From the NCBI RefSeq assembly GCF_029350975.1, contig NZ_JARKMR010000002.1:372001-436000 (forward strand): DNA of 64,000 bases. Direction: 5' to 3'. This stretch comes from Maribacter zhoushanensis (GTDB taxonomy: Bacteria; Bacteroidota; Bacteroidia; Flavobacteriales; Flavobacteriaceae). The position numbers were made by a program, and so were the translations under genes. Numbering within the stretch: the stretch's first letter is position 1; every line of letters starts with the position of its first letter. A model generated the notes under the pieces. It was not told the origin of the DNA. It was given only the letters and a program-made list of their open reading frames with translations, and searched no databases. Below, piece after piece: positions 54,572 through 62,876 of the stretch.

Positions 54572-55468
54572 ATGCAAGTATTAGAAGCATACAAACCTTT
54601 TGAAATACAAGAAATAGAGTTAACGGATTGGAAACAACGCCCGGTTAAGAACAATTTTTTTGAGTTGGTTCTAATTAAAGATGGACAAGGCACACAGTGC
54701 ATTAATTATAATGATTATGCCTATGGGAAGAATAGTATGTTTTTATTGCCTCCGTTAAAATGCCATTCTTTTACTATAGAAAAACCTACCAGATTTGTAT
54801 TTCTAAAATTTACTGATTCATTTTTTAAGAATGCAAACAGAATTACCATTGATAGAAATGAGTGGTTTAAAGAAGCTTCGTTTATATTATCTAATTACAA
54901 TCAGTTACCAGGAGATATTATTAAAAATGAATTAGATAGAAGCTATTTAGAAAACCTAATTGGTATGATTCTTCAAGAATCTAGAAATTATGGAGAAGAA
55001 TCTATAAACCTAGTCACCAGTTTAATGACTAGTATTTTAGAAATCTTAATTCGCAATATTAAAAAGAGCAACTACTTTGAATTACCAAAGAACAATTCTG
55101 ATGAAAGAATTACTAAAATGCTGACTTATATAAATACCAATATTGACAAGACTGAATTATTGAAAGTTGAAAATTTAGCCGATGTTTTTATGATGTCACC
55201 TACGTATGTAAGCGAATATTTTAAAAAGCAAGTGAGCATGTCTTTGCGAGAATATATCATTAAGGCAAAACTGAAGTTAGTAGAGATTCGCCTTTTAAAT
55301 TCAGATTACACATTAACACAAATTGCAGATGATTTAGGTTTTACCGATGTAAGTCATCTTTCAAAAACTTTTAAACGTTATACAGGTTCATCTATTCGTG
55401 ATTTTAAAACAAAGGGAGAATATATGTTATTGAAAAGAGCGTCTTGCACACCAACAGCAAGTGCTTAA
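54572..55468 (+). CDS. AraC-family transcriptional regulator
   Basis: The ATG at 54572 gives 298 residues. The sensing domain (FFELVLIKDGQGTQCINYNDY, MFLLPPLKCHSFTIE) is followed by two helix-turn-helix units (LADVFMMSPTYVSEYFKKQ and LTQIADDLGFTDVSHLSKTFKRYTG). It closely resembles the AraC protein at 44442 and probably arose by duplication. It is divergent from the Yellow/MRJP-like lipoprotein gene, a common layout for a local regulator and its target. Confidence 0.88.
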   Translation: MQVLEAYKPFEIQEIELTDWKQRPVKNNFFELVLIKDGQGTQCINYNDYAYGKNSMFLLPPLKCHSFTIEKPTRFVFLKFTDSFFKNANRITIDRNEWFKEASFILSNYNQLPGDIIKNELDRSYLENLIGMILQESRNYGEESINLVTSLMTSILEILIRNIKKSNYFELPKNNSDERITKMLTYINTNIDKTELLKVENLADVFMMSPTYVSEYFKKQVSMSLREYIIKAKLKLVEIRLLNSDYTLTQIADDLGFTDVSHLSKTFKRYTGSSIRDFKTKGEYMLLKRASCTPTASA

Positions 55469-55826
55469 ACAATCTTTTTTTTTAATTAATCTTTTTGCCG
55501 ACGATATAGAGGATTTGATAATTGTCTGTTTTCTACTTTTTTTTGGGTCTAGAACAACTTAATACATTGCTGTATATGCTATTATATAGCTTACGGTCAT
55601 ATATTAAATGACCACTGAATACCCTACCCTATTATTAACGATAGCATTTATCATATTGCTAGTGTAATTACTTGTGTACTTGCTAGGGAGTTCTATTTCG
55701 TTGGTTTTTTTGACTCGTAAAGTTTCAATCTTACCTCATTTCCATATCGGTTAATACTTCATTTAATCTAGCTAAAAGAGTCATTTCATACCTATTAACT
55801 TGTCTTCAAATCAAAATTAATACACT
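55469..55826. other. intergenic stretch with no supported feature
   Basis: About 360 AT-rich bases between the AraC and SDR genes. I see no TAnnTTTG match close to the SDR start, no strong hairpin and no small gene. The region around 55570-55640 (TATATGC/GCTATTATATAGC) has weak dyads only. Confidence 0.4.
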
Positions 55827-56567
55827 ATGAAATTAGAAGATAAAGTAATTATAATAACGGGAGCATCAAGCGGAATTGGCAAAGCAACAGCAATAAAACT
55901 AGCCGAAAATGGAACTAAGGTTGTTTTAATGGCGAGAAGCGAAGATGAGTTAAACGACCTGAAATCTAACATTAATGAAAAAGGCGGAGAAGCCTTAGTG
56001 GTAGCGGGCGATGTAACAAAGAAAGCAGATTTCGAAAATGTTGTTTCTAAAACTAAACGCGAATACGGTAAAATATCAGGTTTAATCAACAATGCAGGAT
56101 TAATGCCTTTATCATTTGTTGAAAAACTTAAAACTGACGAGTGGGATAAGATGGTAGATGTGAATATCAAAGGAGTCCTGAACGGGGTTGCTTCAGTATT
56201 ACCAGAGCTAAAAGCTAACAAAGGCGGTAATATCATTAATATTTCTTCAATGGCTGCAAATAGATATTTTCCAGGTGGTGCAGTGTATTGTGCAACCAAA
56301 TCTGCAGTGAAAATGTTTTCAGAAGGACTGCGTCAAGAATTGGCACCGAAATACGGAATTAATATCACCTCTATAGAACCTGGTGCAGTCGCTACTAATT
56401 TGACAAGCACCATTAGCGATGAGGATATTAAAGAGATGATGAAAGAAATGCAAAAGATGGAAACCTTAGAAGCAGAAGATATTGCTAACAGCATCTACTA
56501 TGTTTTAACACAACCAAATAGAGTAAACATCAATGATGTGTATTTGGTACCAAGTGAACAACAATAA
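55827..56567 (+). CDS. short-chain dehydrogenase/reductase (SDR)
   Basis: The 246-residue protein is a classical SDR: cofactor loop TGASSGIGKATAIKL, NNAG (GLINNAGLMPLS), Ser in IINISSMAANR, and the active-site YCATK (GAVYCATKSAVKMF). MARSEDEL after strand 2 suggests NADP. It probably reduces a ketone or aldehyde in the cytoplasm. The aldehyde dehydrogenase gene follows after 20 bases, so they form an operon. Confidence 0.9.
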   Translation: MKLEDKVIIITGASSGIGKATAIKLAENGTKVVLMARSEDELNDLKSNINEKGGEALVVAGDVTKKADFENVVSKTKREYGKISGLINNAGLMPLSFVEKLKTDEWDKMVDVNIKGVLNGVASVLPELKANKGGNIINISSMAANRYFPGGAVYCATKSAVKMFSEGLRQELAPKYGINITSIEPGAVATNLTSTISDEDIKEMMKEMQKMETLEAEDIANSIYYVLTQPNRVNINDVYLVPSEQQ

Positions 56568-56587
56568 ATAAAATTTAAAAACAAATT

Positions 56588-57982
56588 ATGTCTACGACAA
56601 CAAAACAAGATACATTCAAAACAATTAACCCTACTACAGGAAAAACACTGTCCACATACGCATATATGACAGATGATCAAGTAGAGGAAAGCATTCAAAA
56701 CTCTCAAAAAGCATTTTTGAAATGGAAAATGAAATCCATTGAAGAACGCGGCGAGATTATAAAATCTATAGGTAAAGAATTACAGAATCATAAGAAAGAG
56801 CTAGCAGAGTTAATGACCGATGAAATGGGTAAACTTTTATCTCAAAGCGAGCATGAAGTCGACCTTTGTACATCAATTTGCGATTATTCTGCAGAAAACG
56901 CTCCAGAATTTTTAAAAAATGAAGAAAAAAAATTATCTGATGGAGGAAGAGGAATTATAACCTATTCACCGATGGGAATTATATATGGTATTCAACCATG
57001 GAACTACCCAAGTTATCAAGTATTAAGATATACTATTGTTAACTTAATGGCTGGTAACAGTATTTTGCTAAAACATGCATCTAACGTTACAGGTACGGCA
57101 AAATTGTTGAAATCTATATTTGATACAGCTGGTCTACCTGAGAATTTATTCAATGTCATGGTTATTGATCATGAGCAGTCTAATGCGATTATAGAACATA
57201 AATTAATTAGAGGTGTTACCTTAACCGGTAGCCCGGTTGCGGGAGAAAAAATTGGTGAATTGGCTGGTGCACAATTGAAAAAGACAGTGCTTGAGCTTGG
57301 TAGTAATGATGCTTACTTGGTGCTAGATGATGCCGATATTGATTTGGCTGTAGAAAAAAGTGTTATGGGTAGAATCTATAATAATGGAGAGACCTGTATA
57401 GCCGCTAAGAGATTTGTGGCTACAGAAAAAGTATATGATGAGTTCAAAGAAAAGTTCGTGAAAGCAATGAACGCTTTGAAAATTGGAGACCCTAAGAAAA
57501 AAGAAACTGAATTAGGACCAATGGCTCGTGAAGATTTGAGAAAAAAGATTCATGAACAACTTGAAGAAAGTGTAGAGAAAGGAGCAGAAATATTATGCGG
57601 AGGAAAAATTCCTGAAGGGGAAGGTTACTTCTACCCTGCTACTGTGTTGGGTAACGTATTGCCAGGTCAGCCAGCGTACGACGATGAATTATTTGGACCG
57701 GTTGCTTCATTAATTAAAGCAAAAGATAATGAAGATGCTATGCGTATAGCTAATGATAGCAGATTTGGATTAGGTGGCGGAATCTTTTCTAAAGATGTTG
57801 ATAAAGCCATTGAATTAGCGGAAAAGCATTTTGATACAGGGATGATATTTATAAATTCTTTTGGTTTAGCAAACCCTATGATGCCCTTTGGCGGTGTTAA
57901 AGATTCTGGATATGGAAGAGAACACGGTGGTTTTGGTATGAAAGAATTTGTAAATGTGAAAGCCATTACCATTATGAAATAA
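56588..57982 (+). CDS. NAD(P)+-dependent succinate-semialdehyde dehydrogenase family protein
   Basis: The 464-residue protein is a complete aldehyde dehydrogenase. PWNYPSYQVLRYT is the cofactor entry, the catalytic Glu lies in VLELGSNDAYLVL, the nucleophile Cys in NNGETCIAAKRF, and the end is NPMMPFGGVKDSGYGREHGG. Its length and motifs fit the short succinate-semialdehyde dehydrogenase group, which oxidises the semialdehyde to succinate. Other aldehydes are possible. Second gene of the SDR operon, followed by a terminator. Confidence 0.9.
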   Translation: MSTTTKQDTFKTINPTTGKTLSTYAYMTDDQVEESIQNSQKAFLKWKMKSIEERGEIIKSIGKELQNHKKELAELMTDEMGKLLSQSEHEVDLCTSICDYSAENAPEFLKNEEKKLSDGGRGIITYSPMGIIYGIQPWNYPSYQVLRYTIVNLMAGNSILLKHASNVTGTAKLLKSIFDTAGLPENLFNVMVIDHEQSNAIIEHKLIRGVTLTGSPVAGEKIGELAGAQLKKTVLELGSNDAYLVLDDADIDLAVEKSVMGRIYNNGETCIAAKRFVATEKVYDEFKEKFVKAMNALKIGDPKKKETELGPMAREDLRKKIHEQLEESVEKGAEILCGGKIPEGEGYFYPATVLGNVLPGQPAYDDELFGPVASLIKAKDNEDAMRIANDSRFGLGGGIFSKDVDKAIELAEKHFDTGMIFINSFGLANPMMPFGGVKDSGYGREHGGFGMKEFVNVKAITIMK

Positions 57983-57998
57983 AATTGCAGCAAGCATT

Positions 57999-58026
57999 AA
58001 AAAGCATCTTTATAGATGCTTTTTTT
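57999..58026 (+). terminator. terminator of the SDR/aldehyde dehydrogenase operon
   Basis: AAAGCATCT pairs with AGATGCTTT across TTAT, followed by a T-run. Confidence 0.85.
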
Positions 58027-58066
58027 GAATATAAAAATGAATTCGTTTTATAAAGCTATGTTAAAA

Positions 58067-58080
58067 AATGAATGTTCATT
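58067..58080. promoter_or_regulatory. second TetR-type operator candidate
   Basis: AATGAATGTTCATT differs from the palindrome at 27882 by one base in 14 and lies 12 bases ahead of a -7 element. This suggests the TetR protein encoded at 27927 also controls the reductase gene downstream. Confidence 0.5.
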
Positions 58081-58092
58081 CTTTTTTTGTAA

Positions 58093-58100
58093 TACCTTTG
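58093..58100 (+). promoter_or_regulatory. candidate -7 element of the MDR reductase gene
   Basis: TACCTTTG, with the palindrome in the -33 to -20 region. The leader would be about 105 nt. Confidence 0.5.
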
Positions 58101-58211
58101 GATTGTGATTAACAAATGGTTGTCAAACCTTTATTTAATCTGTGAAATTGTAAAGAAGTAAATATTACAATGAGGATTTTAAAAGTGATATAAAACTTAA
58201 ACGAAAGACTT

Positions 58212-59210
58212 ATGAATAAATCAATTAATTTAAAACAACGTCCGGTAGGTACCCCTACTCTTTCAGATTTTGAATTTGAAGAATTAAACGATAATCTTAC
58301 TATCTCTGATGGAGAAATTCTATTGGAGGCAAATTATATATCTGTTGATCCTTACTTACGTGGTAGAATGAGTGATGCCAAATCTTACGTACCGCCATTT
58401 AAAGTTGGTGAGCCAATTAGTTCTGGTATAGTTGCAGAAGTTGTAGACTCTAAAAATGATAATTTTCAAAAAGGAGATTTTGTTTCTGGACTATTGCAAT
58501 GGAAAGAAAAACAGGTTTCCACAGGTGAAGGTTTACAGAAAGTAGATAAAAGTAAAGCTCCGTTAAGTGCATTCTTAGGAATTATTGGAATGACGGGCTT
58601 AACGGCATTTTTAGGTCTTCATGAAATAGGTAAACCTAAAAAAGGAGAAACCTTAGTGGTTTCTGGTGCCGCAGGTGCCGTTGGTAGCGTAGTAGGACAA
58701 ATTGGTAAAATTCTAGGACTAAATGTTATCGGTATTGCCGGTTCAGATGAAAAAATAGATATGTTGAAATCAGAATTCGGTTTTGACCACGGTATCAATT
58801 ACAAAACAACCAAAGATATGAAAGCTGCTATTAAAGAAGCGGCTCCAAACGGAGTGGATGTCTACTTTGATAATGTTGGCGGACCAATTTCTGATGCCGT
58901 GTTATTCAACATCAATCAATTTGCTCGTATTATTATCTGTGGTGCTATATCTGTATATAACAAGACGGAAACCCCTATGGCAGTCGCTGTACAACCTTTC
59001 TTGGTTAAAAACAGTGCTTTGATGCAAGGGTTCATCGTTTCTAATTACGCAGAAAAATTTCCTGTAGCTATGAAGCAATTAGCAGCTTGGCTGGGTGAAG
59101 GGAAATTAAAATATAAAGAAACTGTGGTTGAAGGTTTTGAGAATACACCAAAAGCATTCTTAGATATGATGGATGGTAAGAATAAAGGTAAAATGATAGT
59201 GAAAGTCTAG
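58212..59210 (+). CDS. NADP-dependent MDR oxidoreductase (prostaglandin-reductase/CurA-like)
   Basis: The 332-residue protein starts with KQRPVGTPTLSDFEFEEL and has ISVDPYLRGRMSDAKSYVPPF, the signature of the zinc-free leukotriene B4 dehydrogenase/CurA group. The Rossmann part is GETLVVSGAAGAVGSVVGQIGKI and the cofactor region IAGSDEKIDML. GVDVYFDNVGGPISDAVL is also typical. These enzymes reduce the C=C bond of enals and enones with NADPH. It is under the palindrome matching the TetR operon and precedes a DJ-1/PfpI gene by 42 bases. Confidence 0.88.
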   Translation: MNKSINLKQRPVGTPTLSDFEFEELNDNLTISDGEILLEANYISVDPYLRGRMSDAKSYVPPFKVGEPISSGIVAEVVDSKNDNFQKGDFVSGLLQWKEKQVSTGEGLQKVDKSKAPLSAFLGIIGMTGLTAFLGLHEIGKPKKGETLVVSGAAGAVGSVVGQIGKILGLNVIGIAGSDEKIDMLKSEFGFDHGINYKTTKDMKAAIKEAAPNGVDVYFDNVGGPISDAVLFNINQFARIIICGAISVYNKTETPMAVAVQPFLVKNSALMQGFIVSNYAEKFPVAMKQLAAWLGEGKLKYKETVVEGFENTPKAFLDMMDGKNKGKMIVKV

Positions 59211-59252
59211 AACATAAACACATTATAAATCAATAACTTAAAAACAAAAAAA

Positions 59253-59930
59253 ATGAAAATATTATTTGTATTAACGTCTCATGATGAATTAGGAGACACA
59301 GGAAAGAAAACAGGATTTTGGATTGAAGAATTTGCGGCTCCGTATTACGCATTATTAGATAAAGGCGCTGAAATTACGGTTGCAACACCAAAGGGTGGAC
59401 AAGCACCAATTGACCCAAGTAGTGATTCTGAAGACGCTCAAACAAAAGATACAAAGCGTTATAAGGAAGACAAAGATGCTCAAAACGTAATCAACAATAC
59501 TAAAAAATTGGCTGATGTAAATGCCGCTGATTTTGATGCAGTTTTCTACCCAGGTGGTCACGGACCGTTATGGGATTTAGCTAATGATGCTACTTCTATT
59601 AAATTGATAGAAACATTTAATGAACAAGAAAAACCAGTTGCATTTGTTTGTCACGCTCCAGCAGCATTAAAAGGTGTAAAAGGAACTGATGGTCAGCCAT
59701 TAGTAAAAGGTAAGAAAGTAACCGGATTCACAAACAGTGAAGAAGCAGCTGTTCAATTGACAGAAGTAGTTCCTTTTTTGGTTGAAGACATGCTACAAGA
59801 AAATGGCGGAATCTACTCTAAGAAAGAAGATTGGGCTTCATACGCTGTACAGGATGGAAATCTTATTACAGGTCAAAACCCGGCTTCATCTGAAGCTGTA
59901 GCAGAGAAATTATTAGCTGCTTTAAAGTAA
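59253..59930 (+). CDS. DJ-1/PfpI-superfamily protein (type 1 glutamine amidotransferase-like, Hsp31-like)
   Basis: The 225-residue protein has the nucleophile elbow AFVCHAPAAL (Cys, His), the conserved Glu in TKKTGFWIEEFAAPYY and GGHGPLWDL (FYPGGHGPLWD). This Glu-Cys-His set matches the Hsp31/GLX III group that detoxifies methylglyoxal or repairs glycated proteins. It sits downstream of the enone reductase gene, in keeping with carbonyl stress defence. A terminator follows. Confidence 0.88.
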   Translation: MKILFVLTSHDELGDTGKKTGFWIEEFAAPYYALLDKGAEITVATPKGGQAPIDPSSDSEDAQTKDTKRYKEDKDAQNVINNTKKLADVNAADFDAVFYPGGHGPLWDLANDATSIKLIETFNEQEKPVAFVCHAPAALKGVKGTDGQPLVKGKKVTGFTNSEEAAVQLTEVVPFLVEDMLQENGGIYSKKEDWASYAVQDGNLITGQNPASSEAVAEKLLAALK

Positions 59931-59951
59931 AAGCATGGTGTAAATAATTTG

Positions 59952-59983
59952 AAAAGCCCGTAAACAATAGTTTACGGGCTTTT
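59952..59983. terminator. bidirectional terminator
   Basis: AAAAGCCCGTAAAC and its complement form a 14-bp stem around AATA, with A and T runs at the two ends. It lies between convergent genes. Confidence 0.9.
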
Positions 59984-60011
59984 AATTTGTTAAACATCTT
60001 GTTAATTGACA

Positions 60012-60686
60012 TTAACTCTCCTCTAACAAGGCATTTACATCGGTTATCAATTGTGCTATTGAAGCACGGTTTAGTCCGTTGTAGATTCCTCTAATATGTT
60101 TGTTCTTATCAATCAATAAGAAGTTTTCTGTGTGTAGAAAGTCATTAATATCTTTTGGAATACCTAAATCGTTTTCTACAAAATATTCGTTTCTCCCTAA
60201 ATTGTAAATCTCAGTCTTGTCTCCGGTAACTAAATGCCACTTAGAATTAATAACTCCATTTTTTTCGGCATATGTTTTTAGTACTGATACAGAGTCAATA
60301 GACGGAGTTACGGAATGTGAAAGAATAGCAACCTCAGGATTATCTAGAAATGCCTCTTGCACCTTGGTCATGTTATTGGTCATTTTCAGACAAATACCAG
60401 GGCATGTTGTAAAAAAGAAATCAGTGATATAAATTTTATCATCAAATGATTTTTGGGTGAGCGTATCCCCTAGTTGATCAACAAGTTTAAAATCAGGAAT
60501 TTTATGAAATTGCTTTTCCTCTTCAGTATTTGGTGTCAACCAATGTGGTGTAAAAGATTCATCGTTGTAATAGGGTAAGTGCTCTACCCTACTGGTTTCG
60601 GTTACCGGTATATTCTCTTTTTTGATTGTCTGTTTACAACCCGTAAAAAGTAATATGGCAGCTATATAAAATAGAGTCTTTCTCAT
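60012..60686 (-). CDS. SCO family lipoprotein (copper chaperone / thiol reductase)
   Basis: The 224-residue protein has a lipoprotein signal (TLFYIAAILLFTGC) and a thioredoxin fold. The copper/redox motif is CPGIC (C-x3-C) in DFFFTTCPGICLKM, and the distal His is in DFLHTENFLLIDKN. SCO proteins deliver copper to the CuA site of cytochrome oxidase or reduce its cysteines. Its start overlaps the MORN-repeat gene stop by 4 bases (ATGA), and the YHYH gene precedes that one, so three lipoproteins form one operon. Confidence 0.88.
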   Translation of the reverse strand: MRKTLFYIAAILLFTGCKQTIKKENIPVTETSRVEHLPYYNDESFTPHWLTPNTEEEKQFHKIPDFKLVDQLGDTLTQKSFDDKIYITDFFFTTCPGICLKMTNNMTKVQEAFLDNPEVAILSHSVTPSIDSVSVLKTYAEKNGVINSKWHLVTGDKTEIYNLGRNEYFVENDLGIPKDINDFLHTENFLLIDKNKHIRGIYNGLNRASIAQLITDVNALLEES

Positions 60687-61306
60687 AATGCTTCATTTTC
60701 TGATCTAACCACAGTTTCATCTTCTAATTGGTAACAAGAATTTGCTCTTCTTAATCCAAATATGCGTCCATTTTTAGCTTCGTAATTTACATACAGGGTT
60801 CCATTTTGAAGCCAAGCTTTTTGCAAACCCTCTTCCTTACCGTTGACCAATTGTCTTTCTTTTGCCAATTGACCGTCTGTATACCATTTTTTCTCTACGC
60901 CATGTATCTTACCATTTACATAACTGGCTTCTTGTGCAAGTTGGCCGTTTTTCCACCAGGTTTTATAAGAACCTTCTAAACGATTGTCTTTGTAATGATA
61001 TTCTACCCGCAATGCACCGGTTGTAGAAAACCGTTGCGCAACGCCTTGTCTTTTGCCATCAATGAAACCCACCTTTTCAGCCAATTGTCCATTTTCGTGT
61101 AAAACTAAAGAATAGCCATCATAAGGTGAGTTTTTGTAATACCATGTTCCTTCTAATTGGTTAAGTTCTAACTCATCTTTAAACTTTGTTACGTTTTCAA
61201 TGACCAATTGCTCTTTGTTACTTTGAGATTTTTCGGTTGTATGTTTACAACCGCTCAATGAAATGAACAAAAGAAAAACGAATGTGAAAAGAGAAGTAAT
61301 TTTCAT
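60683..61306 (-). CDS. MORN-repeat (YwqK-like) lipoprotein
   Basis: The 207-residue protein has a lipoprotein signal (SLFTFVFLLFISLSGC). It then has about six copies of a 22-24-residue MORN-like repeat with a G-x-x-x-x-W/F and NGQLAxE core (ENGQLAEKVGFIDGKRQG, KNGQLAQEASYVNGKIHG, TDGQLAKERQLVNGKEEG). The annotation YwqK antitoxin is often given to such proteins, but no toxin gene is present and the protein is exported, so I do not use it. Role unknown, possibly a scaffold for the SCO or YHYH proteins. Confidence 0.75.
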   Translation of the reverse strand: MKITSLFTFVFLLFISLSGCKHTTEKSQSNKEQLVIENVTKFKDELELNQLEGTWYYKNSPYDGYSLVLHENGQLAEKVGFIDGKRQGVAQRFSTTGALRVEYHYKDNRLEGSYKTWWKNGQLAQEASYVNGKIHGVEKKWYTDGQLAKERQLVNGKEEGLQKAWLQNGTLYVNYEAKNGRIFGLRRANSCYQLEDETVVRSENEAL

Positions 61307-61311
61307 AACTA

Positions 61312-62109
61312 TTAATATCCTTGAAACGGACCTGCAAATGCTATATAAGATCCAGTTGTTGAATAAACCTCGTTAATGATGTGATAGTGATATTCTTCTT
61401 CACCATCTGAATATTGCGTTGTAGAAGTATGACCGCCAGAGGCATCTAAATCTGTAGGGTAATCGCCGGTAGCACTACATTTTCTTCCGTATAGAAATAC
61501 ACCATCTAAAAGTATACCTACCAAATTTTCATCATCATTGGTAAATGCTTTTGGTTCTAGATGATAATGATACACCCCAGGGCCTATATGCGCTCCTGTC
61601 CAATCTAGACTAGCTGCTGCTTGATCCAATGCCCCGCCACCTTCTTGATCATTAAACAAAGAAGATCCACTTACCGCAATACCAATAGTACCTAAATCTG
61701 TTTGCACGGTACTACCTGTTAAATTTGGGGTAGCATCTACACGTATGGTATAAGCATTGTTATTACTGGACATGATGCTAGGTGTAAGGGCTACATCTGG
61801 TTCATCTTTATACAAAGAATTTCCCTCTCCCCAGTAAACGGTTTCATGATTGGGTAAACCTGTAGTCTCAATAACAACTTCAGAACCATCTAAATAAATG
61901 GTAACAGCATCTGTATTAAAAGCAGCATACGCAGCATGAAGTTCTGTAGCAATTTCATCATCATCAGAATCGGTACTAGAATCATCTGAAGCTATATCTT
62001 CTAGTACACCATCATCAACACTATCGCTACTACAAGCAATTAAGGTGATAAAGGATAGTGCCAAAACGATGGATATAGAGGGAACTCTTTTAAATATTTT
62101 TTTTCTCAT
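61312..62109 (-). CDS. YHYH-domain lipoprotein
   Basis: The 265-residue protein has a lipoprotein signal (SISIVLALSFITLIAC) followed by SSDSVDDGVLEDIASDD, a strongly acidic stretch. YHYHLEPKAF and EEYHYHIINEVYS give the domain its name. His pairs of this kind could bind copper or another metal, which fits the SCO gene in the same operon, but family function is unknown. It also has SATGDYPTDLDASGGHTS, shared in form with the larger YHYH protein at 62877. It starts a three-gene operon with 5-base and overlapping junctions. Confidence 0.8.
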   Translation of the reverse strand: MRKKIFKRVPSISIVLALSFITLIACSSDSVDDGVLEDIASDDSSTDSDDDEIATELHAAYAAFNTDAVTIYLDGSEVVIETTGLPNHETVYWGEGNSLYKDEPDVALTPSIMSSNNNAYTIRVDATPNLTGSTVQTDLGTIGIAVSGSSLFNDQEGGGALDQAAASLDWTGAHIGPGVYHYHLEPKAFTNDDENLVGILLDGVFLYGRKCSATGDYPTDLDASGGHTSTTQYSDGEEEYHYHIINEVYSTTGSYIAFAGPFQGY

Positions 62110-62233
62110 AACAAGTAAGTTTAAATTTTATTTGTCGATTTTATTGGTACAATACTAATAATTAATTGTTTGCAATATTTATAAAATCAGCGAATGACCA
62201 TAGTGTTTAAGTGAATCAATCATTTAAATAAGA

Positions 62234-62866
62234 TTAATCATCTTGAACAGTAGACTTCGTCTTTAATTTAAGCATTTTTTTAATCAAATATCCTAACCCC
62301 ATAAATGCCAATAGAAAGATTATAATCAATGAAGGTGAGATATTTGCATTCTGTTGCGCCGTTTCAACGAACTTATTGTCTTTGACCAAGAGTGCAATAG
62401 TATGGTCATTAGCTTGGTTTAAATTGAAATGATCTTTAACAAAACCTTCTTTAAAAACCATTAATACACTTTGGTTTCTACTTATATCGTCAAACACCTT
62501 ATTAGAAATTACTGCAGACTCAATTGAGGCTGGTATATCTTTTATTTCAAAAATGACTTTTGTCTCATGTCCAAGTTTTACAATACCCTTGCCTAAAGTT
62601 ATTTGTTCACCGTTATTAAAAGAAATAAGTAAATTATTCTTGATATGTGCTAATACCATCTCTTGAAATTCTTCGGGTGTTTTATAAGGTGTATCGGCAA
62701 AATGAGTTCTAACTTCTTGTTGAAAAGCTGTTAGCGATGCATTTATTTGTAAGACCCAAGTACTATTCTTCTGTTCTGCTAGAACTAGAGTAGAAGCATC
62801 AGGGCTATGAGCAAAGCCTATAGCTGATGAACACATTATGATTATTAATAAGATATATTTTTTCAT
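62234..62866 (-). CDS. exported protein with C-terminal membrane anchor, unknown family
   Basis: The ATG at 62866 gives 210 residues with a signal peptide (KYILLIIIMCSSAIGFAHS). The ATG at 62905 would overlap the upstream gene and place 13 residues before the signal. A soluble beta-rich domain follows (WVLQINASLTAFQQEV, VIFEIKDIPASIESAVI), and a final membrane helix (SLIIIFLLAFMGLGYLI) precedes a basic tail KKMLKLKTKS. The topology is periplasmic domain plus anchor. I do not recognise it with confidence. Position between two YHYH genes suggests a shared role. Confidence 0.6.
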   Translation of the reverse strand: MKKYILLIIIMCSSAIGFAHSPDASTLVLAEQKNSTWVLQINASLTAFQQEVRTHFADTPYKTPEEFQEMVLAHIKNNLLISFNNGEQITLGKGIVKLGHETKVIFEIKDIPASIESAVISNKVFDDISRNQSVLMVFKEGFVKDHFNLNQANDHTIALLVKDNKFVETAQQNANISPSLIIIFLLAFMGLGYLIKKMLKLKTKSTVQDD

Positions 62867-62876
62867 ACCGCTATTT

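Noticed and set aside
41849-59930. Prophage, integrative element or genomic island border
   Set aside because: No integrase, tRNA, attachment repeat or IS was seen. The region is accessory-looking only by gene content.
60683-61306. YwqK-type antitoxin of a toxin-antitoxin pair
   Set aside because: The protein is an exported lipoprotein with MORN repeats and has no toxin gene beside it.
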